Source: Pleodorina starrii
Taxonomy: Eukaryota; Chlorophyta; Chlorophyceae; Chlamydomonadales; Volvocaceae
Assembly (NCBI GenBank): GCA_030267565.1
Contig: BRXU01000011.1
Coordinates: 1,540,501 to 1,604,500, forward strand
Reading direction: 5' to 3'
DNA length: 64,000 nucleotides
The translations under genes were made by a program, and so were the position numbers. The first letter of the stretch is position 1; the number at the start of each line of letters is the position of its first letter. The notes below the pieces were generated by a model. The model worked only from the letters and a program-made list of their open reading frames with translations. It was not told the origin of the DNA and searched no databases. Below, piece after piece: positions 23,097-38,091 of the stretch.

Positions 23097-25942
23097 ATGA
23101 CTCGTTCAGCTGCTAGAATCCTGCGAGCGGCAGGTCTCGTCAGCTCGCTGCAGCGAACTGGCGCATCTGTGGAGGTCAGTTATTATCTCCATGTCGACGC
23201 TTCGTTGAACCATCTCGTTTGCATTTGGCATGGCGAAGGCAGGACTCGGGCCTCTCGTGGTTTCTCGTCGAACCTACGTCTCGCGGCCTTTTCGCCATCG
23301 CAGGCCGCCGCCGTGACTCTCTCGCAGTGCGCCGCTATTCATCATGTCGCGACACTGCCACACGCCAGCGTCGCAAGGGGCAGCGGCGTCCCGTCGACGT
23401 CCGGGATGGATTCCGCCCAGCGCCATGCGGGTTGGCCGTGGCACTGCTCGATGGGGCAAAGGCGCGGCATGTTCATCCAGACCCAGCCGACGCCGAATCC
23501 GAACAGCCTCATGTTTGTTCCCGGCAAGCCGGTGATGGAGGTGGGCATTGGGTCCTGGGCCCGGGCTATTACCATGTGGCTTTTTTGCGGTCCTGTGCTT
23601 CTTTTGGCTTGTGTCTTGGGTACGATTGTGATCTTGCCAGCACTTCCGCTTTCGCACCGACCGGGGAGAAACAGCGATGTGGGCCTCTGCTAAAACAAGT
23701 ACCGCTGTGCCCCGCTGGTGGTGTACGACCACGCAGACCGTACCAGCTTGGTCGCCCGCACGGTCGCCGCAATGACCACCGACCTGCCGTGCGTCCACCT
23801 TGAACTCTACCCACACGAAGCACAAACACCTGCCACTCGTGCCACTCGCAACCAACAAACGCCTCTTCTAATAGCGAGATGGTGCATGCAGCACTGGGCA
23901 CCGACGCGCCGTGCACCCATCGTCAAACCCGGCAATGCTGCAACCCAACCCAACCCAAATACCCAAATACCAATCCCCCGCAGAACGGCACGGTGGAGTT
24001 CAGCTCCGCGCGCGACGGCATGCGCTCGCCGCTGGCCAAGAAGCTCTTCTCTGTCGACGGCATCACGTCCGTCTTCTTCGGCTCCGACTTTGTGACCGTC
24101 ACCAAGCGCGACGAGTACAGCTGGCCGGTGCTCAAGCCTGACATCTTCGCCGCCATCATGGACTTCTACTCCACCGGCGAGCCGCTCATCTCCGACGCGG
24201 CGGCGCTGGCGGCCTCAGACACCGCCATCCACCCGGACGACAGCGAGGTGCGGGCTGGCTGGGTCGGTGGAGGGTACTATCGTACCCGCAGGACGAAACC
24301 AACCGCAGCGATAGAACGGAGGCAACGTGGAAGGTGGTGGGTCCGTGGGGTCGGGTTGGTGGGCGGAGCGGCGGGAGCAGTGGCAGCGACGGTGAAAGCA
24401 GCTGGAGCAGCAGCGACAGCGACAGCGGCAGTCTTGCGGTGCGGGCGCTTCCGGGCGGTTGTGCAAGGTTGGCTAGAGGACGGCCCCAAACCGCTCCACC
24501 TCCGCTTTCTCGCCTGCAGGTGGTGGCCATGATCAAGGAGCTGTTGGAGACGCGCATCCGGCCGGCGGTGCAGGAGGATGGGGGCGACATTGTGTTCAAG
24601 GGCTTTGAGGAGGACACGGGCATGGTCATGGTCAAGCTGGTGGTGAGTGCACCGAGGTTGCGGCGCCGCACTGCACTGTTGTTGCCATACTGTATCACCG
24701 GTGTATTTGACAAGTACATTGCCCTTTGCGCCGCACTCAGTTTCGAGCGGACTTCCTCTGCGGGGCAAAGAAGACCGGTGGGGTGATGTACCAAACCAGT
24801 TCCGGTTCCACAAACCCAGTCCCTCCGATTCGGATACCGTACGCTAGTCTCCACACGCGCGATACCGCGCGCAGCCGCGCCCTGGCTCATTGGCAGCTCG
24901 GGGCTGGCCACGTAACGTCGCACTCGCTGCTTGGGTCCCAGCAAAACCCAAATCGCTCACGCTTGCTGCGCTGCGCCGCGCCGCGCCCCGCTGCTGCTGC
25001 TCCTGTGCAGGGCGCCTGCAGCACCTGCCCCTCCTCGACCGTCACCCTCAAGAACGGCATCGAGAACATGCTGATGCACTACATTCCGGAAGTCAAGGGG
25101 GTCATGGAGGTGAGCGTTGCGCCGGACTGAATACTACTTGAACTGATTATTCGGAGGCGCGGGTCGGGCTTGGGGGCTTGGGTGTGGGGGCTAGAATACC
25201 GTAAGGGACGGAGCATCAGTTGGCGAGCGATACTCGAGTGCCTCACTACTCCCGGTGTGGGGCCTGTATGCGAACGAGGCGCAGCGCATAGAGCAGCCTT
25301 TTGGCAGGGCCGCTTGTGTCCGGAGGTTGGTGCTGTCAGTGGATGAGGAAGGGGAGCACGCATACGTACTGTGACGACCCGTGGGTCTGCGAACGACGTT
25401 GGTCGGGTGCCGTGCTGTGTTCGTGTGCTGTGCTGTGCTGCGCCGCGTGTCGTGTGCAGGCGCCGCCGGACGAGTCGGAGGAGGAGGGGCTGAAAGAATT
25501 TGCAAAGTTCGAGAAGAGCCTCGGGGTGGGTGGGAAGTGAGCGCTTGGGTGTCATGGCTGGCGCGCGCAAACTGCACCACTGGTCACGCGGATTGCCAGC
25601 TGGCCACGGCCGACATGCCAGTTGACACAGTGGATCTCAGACGACAGAGCTGTCCGAGTTCCACTGTAACAACTGCCATCACCATGGCACACCAGCTAGC
25701 GCATTTGCTCTACCAGCGGCACTTTATTCCGATGCTAGGCCCACGCGCACAGATCTCTCTGGCGTCATTTGTTAAAATGCAGGCCCCACGAGCCGCGGCC
25801 GCGGCTCTCGTTACCGGTAGCTGCATTTTTGATGCTGATGTGGCCGCGCCCACCCCTCCTGCAGGCCGGGTCGGACGAAGAGGCGGCCAAGCCGGCTTCG
25901 AAGGAAGAGGCGAACCCGCTGGCGGCGCACCTATCGGCGTAG
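23097..25942 (+). CDS. NFU: NFU-type iron-sulfur cluster scaffold protein, mitochondrial type
   Basis: Exons: 23097-23174, about 23304-23540, 23984-24247, 24520-24642, 25011-25109, 25460-25525 and 25865-25942, all joined in phase 0, giving about 314 aa. The start [20 protein letters not shown] is a classic mitochondrial leader. [18 protein letters not shown] through HPDDSE is the Nfu N-terminal domain. [20 protein letters not shown] and CSTCPSS form the NifU-like C-terminal domain. Cys237 and Cys240 are the CxxC pair that binds a bridging Fe-S cluster between two monomers. NFU proteins pass 4Fe-4S clusters to lipoyl synthase and respiratory targets. The segment 23175-23303 is also open in frame, so the first intron is a prediction. 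The last two exons encode an acidic tail. The gene could instead stop at 25540 if the last intron is not removed. Confidence 0.9.
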
Positions 25943-26601
25943 CGAGTGGTAGCGGCTGTGGGGGTTTATTGTTGATCCGAAGGGCGACTACGCGCTGTTT
26001 GATTGACGCGTAAATGGTGACTTTGTACTGTGCTGTGCGACGCGTCCTCCTAAGTTGCCAGCGATTGCTGCGGCGTTGTCCCGCGAGAAGACATGCAGGG
26101 AAGGATAGATAGTACATGGATGGTGACGTGCTCAACGTACACATGGTCGATTTGCGCGGTTTTTGTCACGATGTGTTTTTGCGGATTCACAGACCTGATC
26201 CTACGAGAGCGTGCTGACAAGAGCTTCTGTGCCTGCACTACAGTCCGTCGTTCCTGTTTGGGCGACTGATGCTGTTTGTCTATATGCCCTTTGCTTTGGC
26301 TCTGGTCGTCGCCGCTGCAGTGCATGGCCAGTAGACCCGCTGGCCCTACCCTTCCCAGGGACCTGGAACCCGCTGTAAGAGCAACAACCGCCGTTCCCAC
26401 TGACACTATATCCTCCAGCGGCCCCATTTGCGGAACGGACGCCATCCTCCGTTCCAGCGCCTCTCCAACAGATCGCAGGCTGAAATGCTGTCCAATCAAC
26501 ATGCTGGCATCGTTTGTGCAGCCCTCCCTCGCATTAATATGCCAGGCTGTCAGCTGTGCCTCGATCTCCCCGACACCAAAAGAGCCGTCACGTCGAGCAC
26601 G
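25943..26601. other. Intergenic region between convergent NFU and RPS23 genes
   Basis: About 660 bp holding the 3' UTRs of two convergent genes. No exon or RNA gene recognised. Confidence 0.45.
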
Positions 26602-26606
26602 TTACA
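26602..26606 (-). terminator. TGTAA polyadenylation signal of RPS23
   Basis: TGTAA on minus, about 46 nt after the RPS23 stop codon. Confidence 0.6.
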
Positions 26607-26651
26607 GCAGCCGGGGGGCGCAGCCGCTGCGTCCGCCTGGAGGCCTCTCCC

Positions 26652-28489
<1,838 letters not shown>

Positions 28490-28982
28490 TTTGGCGCTGG
28501 GTTTACAGGACTGCTAAAGGTACTGGTGAAAGAGAGCAACCAGGTGTGCCGGGTGCATTTTCTGCCCAGTGCGCCGGGGTACGGCGCCGGGAGTACGGCG
28601 ACGGGTTGAGTGAAAACTTATTACGTCTTTACACTACGCCAGCAATTTATAACAGTATTATGCATATTCATGCGAATATACATTTATAACACCTCGTTAG
28701 ACACGTTGCCGAACGTGTTAATCATACAAGTTTTCTTGGGAGCGCTCAGCAATAAAGAACTACGCCTGCAACAGAGTCTATCTTAAAACTTCGTCCACGC
28801 GATACATCTCAGCGCTTCAAAGCCAAAGCCACGCCCCCCGAAGCCCCGATACCGCCCAGGCGCCAACCGCCCCAACCGTCCGTTCCGCACTCGTTCTCCG
28901 TAATGCAGCGCCTCAACATCAATGCGCGGAACGAATGCGCGGAACGTTGGCGGCAACCTCTGTACAAAGCGGCAAGACATCC
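28490..28982. other. Region between RPS23 and the HERP-like gene
   Basis: About 490 bp holding the RPS23 promoter and leader and the 3' UTR of the next minus-strand gene. The stretch 28610-28790 is AT-richer. No TATA box that I trust. Confidence 0.4.
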
Positions 28983-28987
28983 TTACA
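28983..28987 (-). terminator. TGTAA polyadenylation signal of the HERP-like gene
   Basis: TGTAA on minus, 34 nt after the stop codon at 29021. Confidence 0.6.
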
Positions 28988-29020
28988 ACGTTTCCAAGCA
29001 GCGGGACACGCGTGACACTT

Positions 29021-32000
29021 TTATTGCTCCGGCGCCGCAGCAGCGGCGGCCTCTCCCGCCTGCGCCCCGCCTGCCCCCTGCGCCGGCCCCGCGCCAGGGC
29101 CCTCCGGTGGCGCAACCTCGCCATCAGCCGGCGCACCCGCCTGCTGCTGCTGGCGCATGCGCTCCTCCGCCGCGATCACCTCCTGGCCTGCCGCGAAGGC
29201 CGCGGCATCCTCAGGGTTGAAGTTCCAGGCCGGCAGCAGGGACGTGATGAAGCCGACCACAAAGACCAGGAGCTCGTGCAGAAAACTCCTGCGGACCATT
29301 GCCGTTGAGGCGCGGGACAAGGGGGCTAGTGTGGAACCCAATGCCGCCGACCGAGCACGCGGGTGCAGACGCGACCCTGGACCGGCGGTCCAATGGACCG
29401 GTGCTATCGGAAGCACATCGCCGCTGTGCTCATTTCTCTGGGGCAAATTAGCACAGCGACGCTGTCCCGGAGTTGGTCCACGGCATGCAAGACAGCCCCA
29501 GCCACTCCTCACACCAGATGCCTGACACAACCCGCAGCATGCTCATCGCCGCATGGGAAATAGACGGCGGCATCACCCTTGCGGGCAGCATCCGTTTTTC
29601 GATGCACCTTGCCCCGTGCTTCACCCTTATGCATCCCTCGCACCTGCGCTGAACTTGCTGCTGCTGCTGCTGTGGGGCCGCGGCCGGCGCTTGCTGCCCA
29701 GCCTCAGCCGCGCCCTGCCCTCCCGCCGCCGGCGCCGCCGCCGCGGCCCCGTCACCCCGAGCCGCGGCGCCGCCCGGGACCGCGCCTGCGCCTGGCCGGG
29801 CTGGGCCGGGCATTGCGTGTATGCCCCGCATGAGCCGCCGGAAGGGCGCCCAGGTGGAAGTGATGAACAGCACGGCGCCGCCGATAAGCAGAGCCAGGAA
29901 GCGGCGCCACGTGAAGTGCTGAGGCAAGGGAAAAGGTGGGGTTGTGGAGTGTAGGAAAAACACTTTCCGACTTGGTGGGCTGGAGGAGGAAAAAGTTGAT
30001 GATGGAAAGAGCTGAACGACGGTGATTCAGGGGGGTTGCAAGAACGGCTGTGGTTGGAAGGGTGTAGGGGCTCGGAGGGCACGCGTGCAGCGAGGCGAAG
30101 GGCGGCGGGGTGAATGCCGGACGGCAACGCCCAAGACGTCGACGGAAGCGGGCTGGCAGACCCACTTCGCCTGCAGGGCCACGCCGTCCAGACGGGTGAG
30201 GCCGTTGCCGCCCCGCGTGCGTCCGGTCCACGACCTCGCGCAGGCGCCCCACGTGCTTTGTAGAACTCCGGCCTGGCGCCTCCGGTCCGCGGCCGTCATC
30301 CGCCGCCTACAGATCCATCCGCCTGCCTCAGATACCTTGCACCCGGCAACCGCGCACCAGCGCCCGCACCATGGCCCTTACGTACCTGGTACAGCACAAT
30401 GGCGAATACCAGCGCCTGCAGCAGCGCCCGCGCGCTGAGTCGGATGGTGAACACCCGCGGCCGCCGCGGGGCCGCCGCCCGGTTGCGCGCCCCCGGCTGC
30501 CGCTCGTTATCAACGACCGGCCCGTTGGGCCCCAGCACCAGCACCTGGCCGCGCCGGAGCCGGATCCCTGCGAAGGCCGTGATGATGAGAGGCGGTCGAG
30601 GTGACACGATCTGGTGTCGCGGCCACTCCCATTGGGCAAGGGAGGGCTCAAAACGGCGGGGCAGAGAACCCGCGGGAAAGCAGGACGACAGGCAGCCGTG
30701 CCCACGTCACCGTGAATACATGAGGTGACGCGCCTCCAGTCCAATCCGTTTCTCCGCACGCTTCCGGCTTTGCAAGCGATACGCCTACGGCCTACCCCAT
30801 CCAAGGGAACGCCCTTCTCCGTCCGCTCGCCCGCCCGACTCTTACTTGGACCCACATTGCAAAAATACCTTCCCCAGGCGCGCGCACTCCCCTCGCCCCC
30901 CGAGCACTGGAACTCACCCGGTTGTCCCTCCCGCCCCGCCGCGCCTGCCGCTGCGCCCCCCGCGTCCTGACCCCTGCCGCCCGGCCTGCGGATCACCGTC
31001 GCCCCGCTGGCCTCCAAGGCGTCCAGGAGGGCTGTCAGGTCCATGAGGCCGCCGACGTCCACGCCCGCGCCGGCGTTCCCCGCGGCCGGGATGGGCTGCT
31101 GCCAGGGCTGGGCCAGCGGGTGTCTGGACAGATGGGGGAAGGCGTAGGGCGCGGGCACGCCGAAGGGGTATCCCACCTGCGGGTGCGGATAGGACGGAAG
31201 ATGCTTGACGAGATAACGACTGACGAGCCGGGCAAGGCGGACGTGCGCTACGGGCCCTTCGCGGAGCCGCGCCAGTGCGCTGCAGGGTACCGTCCTTGGG
31301 TCTGCCTTTTTTAATCACAGCATCTTGAATTTCAGGTGGCGCTTACCTGGCCGTATGCCGGCACGAAGACAGGCACGTACGCGTACTGCTGCTGCTGCGC
31401 GCCCTGGGCTGGGGTCGCGGGGATCGCGGCATCTGCCGTGCCCGCTGGCGCGGCGCGCTCCGCTGCCGCCTCGCTGCCCGCGCTGACGCCCCCCGCGCCG
31501 CCATGCTCCTGCGAAGGGCCTGCCGACGCCTTACCCAGCTCCGGTTGTACCTGCGGCTGCCCCTGCGGCAGCGGCTGTTGAGACGCGACGGAGAGCGCCG
31601 CAAGGGCCGCGCTGTAGGCGGCCTGATAGGCGCCGCCGATAATGGGGTTGTAGTACATATACGGCATGCCAGCCGTGGGCGCGGCAGCGGCGGCGGCGGC
31701 AGCCGCAGCGGCTGCTCCCTCCTGACCGGCGGCGTTGGCGTCCATCCCCGCCGCGCCCGGCGCCGGCGGCCGCGCGAAAGGGAACCCGCCTCCAAAGGCA
31801 CCTCCATAAAGGCCTCCCGCCGCGCCGGAGTAGGAGGCAAAGCTGTTTAGGAAGGCCTCCAAGTCATCTGGGTCGCTCTGGGATGCAGCGCTGCTGGCTG
31901 CTGGCGCCGGGTCGGCCGCCGGGCGGCTGCTGGGAAGGTTGTTGCTGCTGCTCGGCCCGGCTTCAGAGGCTGTGGTGGCGGCCGGCGCCGGCACAGTGCG

Positions 32001-32546
32001 CGTGGGTGGGGGCACTGGGCGCGCGGCACCCGAGGCCGCGGCGTTCAGTGAGGAGGCGGCCCGTGACGCCGAGGCGGCAGCGCTGCTGTCGACGCTACGG
32101 GCTGGCGACGCCAAACTCGTCGACGGCTTTTGCTTGATGACGAGATGGATGCTGTGTGGTCCTTCGGGAGCGTCATGCTGCGGGCAGGGAGATGGCTTAT
32201 TGGGGAACCGAGGAGGGGCAGCCAGATCCTCGGTTGGACCCCTGTCCTTCTAAATCTCTCACCTTGCTGACGATGTCACGAAGCCGCACAGAGCTATCCT
32301 TAAGCACCTTGCCGCCGTAAATGAGCTGCGGCGATTGCGAAAATCGCGTCTAAGACAGGATTCCCCGGTGCACGGGTAAACTTCACCACTCACAGTCTGA
32401 TCCGCTGGAGCGGGCCGGCCTTCATACGTTTCGCTCAGCAGCTTCTGTAGATCAGCTATGGTGCCATCCAGCCGAAAGCTTATACTGAAGTGTTGATTGC
32501 TGCGGGAGGGATTCTTTATTACAAGCGTTGTGTCACTTGACGCCAT
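29021..32546 (-). CDS. HERP-like ubiquitin-domain ER membrane protein
   Basis: Seven exons on minus: 32546-32394, 32325-32263, 32177-31347, 31176-30918, 30567-30386, 29918-29644 and 29288-29021. They sum to 2031 nt, giving 676 aa. Residues 1-72 form a ubiquitin-like domain (DTTLVIKNPSRSNQHFSISF, then LIYGGKVLKDSSVRLRDIV), followed by HLVIKQKP as in HERPUD proteins. The middle is Ala/Pro/Gln-rich. Near the C-terminus are hydrophobic stretches LLQALVFAIVLY (about 483-495), FLALLIGGAVLFITS (about 503-517) and LLVFVVGFITSLLPAW (about 593-609). HERP proteins are tail-embedded ER membrane proteins that assist HRD1-dependent degradation of misfolded proteins. The joining of exons 5 and 6 places two hydrophobic segments close together, consistent with a membrane hairpin. 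The N-terminal Met at 32546 matches the domain start. Confidence 0.82.
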
Positions 32547-32820
32547 CTTTGTGATGCTTATAAAAGGCTCCTCTTGGCGTGTCCGGCCTAAGCGAACTGA
32601 CACCAACCCTCGTGGCCCAGTTCCCGTCAACCGTTCCTGCACGACTGCAGTAACTTTTTTTGCGTACAACTGGGATCATTACAACTGCAGTGCTTCGGTG
32701 GCTCTTCTAAGCAGAAAATATTCTTCAGCGTAGACAGCGCGCTTCTCGCCTCTTTCGTTCATTTGCCTTAGTGTGTAGAGTCGTTCCGCGCCCATTAACT
32801 GTCTAGCTCCGCTACTGTAA
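32547..32820. promoter_or_regulatory. Shared divergent promoter of the HERP-like and lipase-like genes
   Basis: Only 274 bp separates the two start codons, so both promoters must fit here. TATAAAAG occurs near 32561 but is too close to the minus-strand ATG to be its TATA box, and 260 bp from the plus-strand ATG. Confidence 0.5.
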
Positions 32821-35800
32821 ATGGCGCCATTGCAGCTCGACCTCTCCACACAGCCAACAGAAGATTACTTGGGGCCCCATGGGTCCACAAGGATGCATAC
32901 AAACAAGTCGGGAATGTCGATATGCCAATATTATTGGCCCGCTGCTCCTGGCACAAAGCCCAAGGGCATTCTGGTCTTAGCCCACGGACACGGTTGCTAC
33001 CTGCAGTTTGACTGGCTTCGATCCCAGGTGCGTTGCCTTGGGGGGCAAGCGTTGTCCATGAAGTCAAGGGGACTGCCTCCCGCATCCAACTGCCTGCTTC
33101 GTTCTGTATCTTTCCATCTGTCGAACCAGAGTATGTCACGTGACCGCACTCCTTCCGGACCACGCCCTGTGGCTGGGATTCTTCTAACTGGCGCGCCCTG
33201 TCCGTACCGTCTTGATCCGGTCGTACAACCCAGGGCGTCGGGTCAAGGGCCAGCTCCCCAACTTGCAGCGGCTGTGTTCGTTTTCTGTCTGGTTCGTTTT
33301 CCTGGACAACGCGCTTCGCTCATCACTATGACCCATACTGCCATACACTAACACAATGGTGGCATGGAGGCACATGTCACCCTGCAGCCCTCGACGAAAG
33401 GTCCGGGGCACGCTGATGACGCCGGCTTCGCTCCCTCGCGCAGGGCCCTGGCAAGCACTGCGTGTACGAGGGGTCCTTCGTCCAACAGCTGAACGCCGCG
33501 GGCTACGCGGTGTGCGGCAACGACAACCGCGGGGCGGGGCGGTCCAGCGGGCTCCGGTGCTACTGCGACTCCTTCGATGACTACGTGTCTGACCTGATGG
33601 ACGTGGCTAGGTGGGGCCCGCCAGCGGTTTTGCCGCTATATCTTTCGAATTCATAAAATGCAGGAATTCCATGCCTTTCCGACATCACTTTTGCTAAAAA
33701 CATGGAAAAGGGCCTCCTGGCGAGGGCTTGGGGCCGGCTCCACCTGCGGCCGAAGTTGGGCCTCCCGCTTACGCCGGTTTGGGATTCAAAGTGGCGGTCG
33801 TGGAGAGGGCCCTGGCCCCTCCCTCATCCCCCCCGAGCTTGCACTATACCGTTCCACGGGCTCCGACCTGTCACTGCAAAACCCCACCGGGCACACAGGA
33901 CCTGCACGACGCTGGGCATCGCCAGTTTCGAGGAGGGCCTTCCCAAGTTCGTGAGTGGCATGTCCAAGGGCGGCTGCGTGGCGCTCACTGCGGCGCTAAC
34001 GGAGGTGAGGTCAGGGCGGGAGGTGCCCCGGGCGGGGCGGGCGGGAGGTCGGGGGCGGGGCGGGAGGGAGGTCCCCCGGGCGGGCAGGGACCTGGGCAGG
34101 GAGGTGATCGGGCAGCCGGGAGATGGACCGACGACGCTGGTTGACAAGGGTTGTGTGGGGTTACTCGTGACGCGACGTGGGTCGGATGTAAATGGGTGCG
34201 AAGAGCAGCGGCGACGACGGAGATGCTGCGCACGGTTGCGGCCGCCGGGCGAGCTGCTGTGCCGTCCATGGGCGCCGACCTGCCGCATCAAACCGTACCT
34301 TCTACAAAACGGGCGCCGCGACGTCGGCCCTCTCCTTGCGTGCAGCCAGCCGCCGGCTGCTCCGCTTCGCGGCCGCGGTTCCCCTTCCTTACACCCTGAC
34401 CCACATCTGATGCCTCCCGTCCTGCACCCAGCCACCCCCCTCTCCCTCCGCTCCTCTCTGCCGGCACCTCCCTCCGCTCTCACCCCTCACCTGACCTCGC
34501 CTCGCCTCTCCCTGTGCATGTGTATGTGCGTCGCTCGCAGCCGGCCCAGTTCTCCGGGGTGGTCTGCCTGGCCCCCATGGTTTCTCTGGAGAAGGTGGCC
34601 AAGAAGGGGCTCAATCCCTACCTCAGGTGTGTGTATGTGTGTGTAGCGGGAAGGGGGAGGCGGGACGAGACTACAGGGAGGGCCGAGTATAGCAGTCCAA
34701 AGAGGCAAGCGGACAGGCTGGCAGACGGGAAGCTGGAAGGGTGATAACGTGCGGAAACAATCAATCGGGATCAATGGGTCCGACGGGCCGGATCCGGTGC
34801 GCATGGCGACCCCATCACAGCACATGACTCGCCTCCCGCTCCCCTTTCTGTTCCCGCTCCCTTCCGCGTCCTCCCCCGCTGTGCCCCGCCAGGCCGTTGG
34901 GCAGCCTGCTGAGCCTGCTGATCCCCCGGGCGGCGCTGCTGAGCACCGACAGGAACACAATGTACCCCGACCTGCAGGCGGCGTACGACGTGGGTGAGTG
35001 TATGGTGTACGACATACGGTAATCAATGATCTTGACGCAGGTTTTCAGCAAGGGGGCACGTGCGCTGTACCTTAGCCAGCAGCTTTCGCTGCGCTCCGGA
35101 TTGGAGCCCTCTCGGCTGCTTCATCCTTACCTTCCCCGCTTCCCAAGCCAACGCCGTCCCGTTTCCTTGGCTGCCGTTCGTATTCACTTACCCTGCCTTC
35201 CCGCGCCCACGCCCCTGCACGCGCCGCCGTGGGCCCTGCGCTCCCTCCCGCTCCCCTCCTTGCACCCACCTTCCTTTCCGCTCTCCAGACCCCAACTGCT
35301 ACCACTTCCCGACACGAGTCCGCAACGCGCAGGTGAGGGCGGGCAAGACGAGGCGCCGGAGCAGGGGCATGGGACAGGGGACAGGGAGCAGGGAAAGGGA
35401 AGGGGAAAGGCGCGGGAAGAGGGCGAGCGTCTGGCGGCGCGGCGGGCCTGAGATATCCGCCCGACGGGCCCCGGCGGCAGGCCACAGCGCCCGCATATCC
35501 CGCAGCCAACGGAAGTGAGCACGCGCCCCAACCCCCAAGCTTCGCGTTCCTTGGGCTGTATCCCTCACTCCCACCCGCTACAGCGGCCAAACCCGTTATG
35601 GCACCCAATACCGTTACGGCATCCGGTGCCGCCAATACCGTTACGGCAACCAATCCCGATGTACCGTAACCCCCGCAGGAGTACCTGAAGGCCACCGAGC
35701 GGCTGGTGGCCAACCAGTCGAAGCTGCGGCTGCCGCTGCTGCTGTTCCATGCGGAGGGGGACACCATGACCGACCCGCAGGGCACCAAGCGCCTGTACGA

Positions 35801-36177
35801 GGCGGCGGAGGTGCGCGGCACGGGCCGGCGCGGGAAGGCGTGGAAACATGCACCGCGAGCTGTGAGCCGCTCGCCGCCCGTGAGCCGCCGCAATCCGCCC
35901 TGTCTCACCCTGCCGCACGCCGTTATCCGTGCCCTCGTCGCGCCTCCCGAACGCGCCGCTCCCACCCCGGCCCCTCCCTCCCTGAGACTCGCCTCGCCTC
36001 GCCTCTCTTGCTTGCGTGGCGCCACGGTCGCAGAGCCCCGACAAGACGTTTGTTTCGCCGCCCAACATGTGGCACGTGCTGCTCAAGGAGCCGGGACACC
36101 AGGAGGTGGAGCGGCGCATCCTGCACTGGCTCGACCAGCGCACCGAGGCGCCGGCTGGACAAGGGCTGGACAAGTAA
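32821..36177 (+). CDS. Monoacylglycerol lipase-like alpha/beta hydrolase
   Basis: Eight exons: 32821-33027, 33444-33610, 33899-34004, 34541-34626, 34893-34993, 35289-35332, 35679-35810 and 36034-36177. They sum to 987 nt, giving 328 aa, near the usual 300-330 for this family. GILVLAHGHG carries the oxyanion HG motif. GNDNRGAGRSSG matches the family's DxRGxGxS block. The nucleophile is Ser147 in SGMSKGG, the acid Asp265 in HAEGDTMTDP, and the base probably His295 in MWHVLLKE. CLAPMVSLEKVAKKGLNPYL is the cap-entry segment. Such enzymes release fatty acids from monoacylglycerol or lysophospholipid. No signal peptide or membrane segment is visible, so it is likely cytosolic or lipid-droplet associated. 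Confidence 0.9.
35587..35672. repeat. Short tandem repeat in a lipase intron
   Basis: Three imperfect units of CCAATACCGTTACGGCA lie just before exon 7 of the lipase-like gene. Confidence 0.6.
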
Positions 36178-38083
36178 GGCGAGATCCAGATCCAGATTTA
36201 ACATCCAGATCCAGGACTATAATTACTATGATTGCCGGTATGCGGACGCGCGCGGTTTGGGGGGCCGGGCCACTCTCGTGCGGCGGAGGCAGCGGCTGCC
36301 GTTGCGGCAGCGGTGGCGGCGGCAGCGGTGGCGGCGGCAGTGGTTAGGTTGTGGGTCGAATACAATACAGTGTGTTATTGTGTATGTGTGTGTGTTCTGA
36401 CTGGTCGGGTCGGGCGATGCTGGTTTTGGATTTGGGTTGGGTGGCGGGACGGGGGACGAGGCGAAGAAGAAGATGATAAAGAAGAAGACCACTCCATGGC
36501 GCGGCAGTGTCGCCCCTCACGAAGGGTGATGCTAGGGGATGAGGGTTACTGACGCACGACATGGGGGGAGGCTGGGTCTTCGCTTCTTGCATTGCGCTGG
36601 GGCTCCCTGCGGAGGTGAGGTGCTGTGTTCTGCTATGTGAGCCGGCCGTCTTCATTTCGTCGAAGCGGTTACCGTACTGTATGACGGCCGGAGCGATTCC
36701 TGTATGTCGGTACTTAATAACCTATTTTCTTCACGGCGCATACATGCGCATACTTGCTTGTGTGTGGCCCAATGTGTCGCGCGCGGGCCGGCGACCCGGT
36801 CGAATTGGCCGGCGGGAATGAACATGCGTGCCGGAGAAAGAACGGTTTTGTGTTCACTGATGACAGGCACTGATGACGGGCAAACGCGGCGACGCAGCTT
36901 GCATCTCGAGCTGTGGTTGCGCGCCTGGTATCTGCGCTGGTATTCTAATGCGGTTGGGGGCAGCGGCACCGCATCTGTGAGGGGGGAGGCGCTGTCTGTA
37001 TGTTCCGCTGTCTATATTTCGCTGGGGCTGGTTCGTGAGGTGCCCTTATTTTGTCCTGGAGTGCTTTCCTCCGTGTACAGTAAGTCCGTCTTGCAGTCAT
37101 GTGACATGCAGACCGCCGTCTGTCTTTCGTTCTGCGTTTATTATTTTGTTGGGGCTCCAGGCATGAGTCCTGATCTCGGCAGCGGTTCGTCCAACGTTTT
37201 CGCGCCACTCTCCGAGTCTTTGCTGCGCCGCCTGTTTGCGGTGTCCGGTCCAGCATTAGCTGCATGCCTATGCTAGCGCGTTTTGCTGTGATGAATTCGC
37301 CGTCGATGGCTGGCCGAAGAGACTGACCCATGTAAAGCTGACACGGCCACCACCTTCGGCCGCTTGCCGTGGCCCACGTGTAAATCCAGGCTTTCCGCTA
37401 CAAAGTGCGAAACCGGTTTCGACCTGTTTCGTTTCCGCTTTTCACCGTGCTGGGCTCTACGAATTTGTTGATACTTCGCCCTAAAGCGAATTTGGCACCG
37501 GTACGGCAGCTTTGTCAGCGTTGGTTCGACTAGAACTATCTCCTCTCCCCCTTCCCACGGGCTGAATTTACCGGTCTCCGCAATCAAGACGCAGAACTGA
37601 CGAATATTACCGAGCAGTTTTATTAGATAATAATTTGAGCGACGTGGATCATGCAATATTTGGCCGAAAGGGTAAGCCGGGAAGCCGAGACCGCTTTTGT
37701 GCTACGCTCTGGCATCACCCGCTGCTCTCCAAAATCATGCGCACGCCTCTATTCGAGGACCTGTTAGCGGCCCCCGGCGCCAGGCCATGTTTCGTCGTGG
37801 GGCCTCGCTCCGCACAGCTCTGCTTTTTACGGCCCTTTATCCAGCGCTGCAGCCAGTGCCCACGCCCTCTCACCGGATCCCAAAACGATGCACGCAGCCG
37901 CTCTTGGCTCGGCACTCCGTCGGCGACAGGATAGAGCGCCGGAGCGCCTAATTGAGCGCGCCGCGCGACAAGGCCGACCCATGGGTCACCCCCGTGACGT
38001 AGACTCCCTCCGCCCCGCCTGACCGCAGCCCGCTCACTCGCGACAGCGCACCCGCGCGCGTGCGTACCACAATTGCCGCGCCT
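36178..38083. other. Intergenic region, no supported gene
   Basis: About 1.9 kb. A run starting at ATG 37787 reads like a short mitochondrial leader (MFRRGASLRTALLF) but has no good splice donor, and a TATA box lies downstream of it, so I do not call it as a gene. The 36600-37250 part is GT-rich with weak internal repeats (a GCTGGGGCT-containing phrase near 36597, 37021 and 37150). One copy of the GACCCATGGGTC motif lies at 37976-37987. Confidence 0.45.
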
Positions 38084-38091
38084 CTATATAG
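38084..38091 (+). promoter_or_regulatory. TATA box of the BAR-like gene
   Basis: CTATATAG, followed by a T-rich stretch, lies 187-194 bp upstream of ATG 38278. It supports transcription starting near 38115 and argues for 38278 as the first usable ATG. Confidence 0.55.

Noticed and set aside
37787..37942. Possible mitochondrial leader exon MFRRGASLRTALLF
   Set aside because: No convincing splice donor follows, and a TATA box downstream at 38084 fits the ATG at 38278 better.
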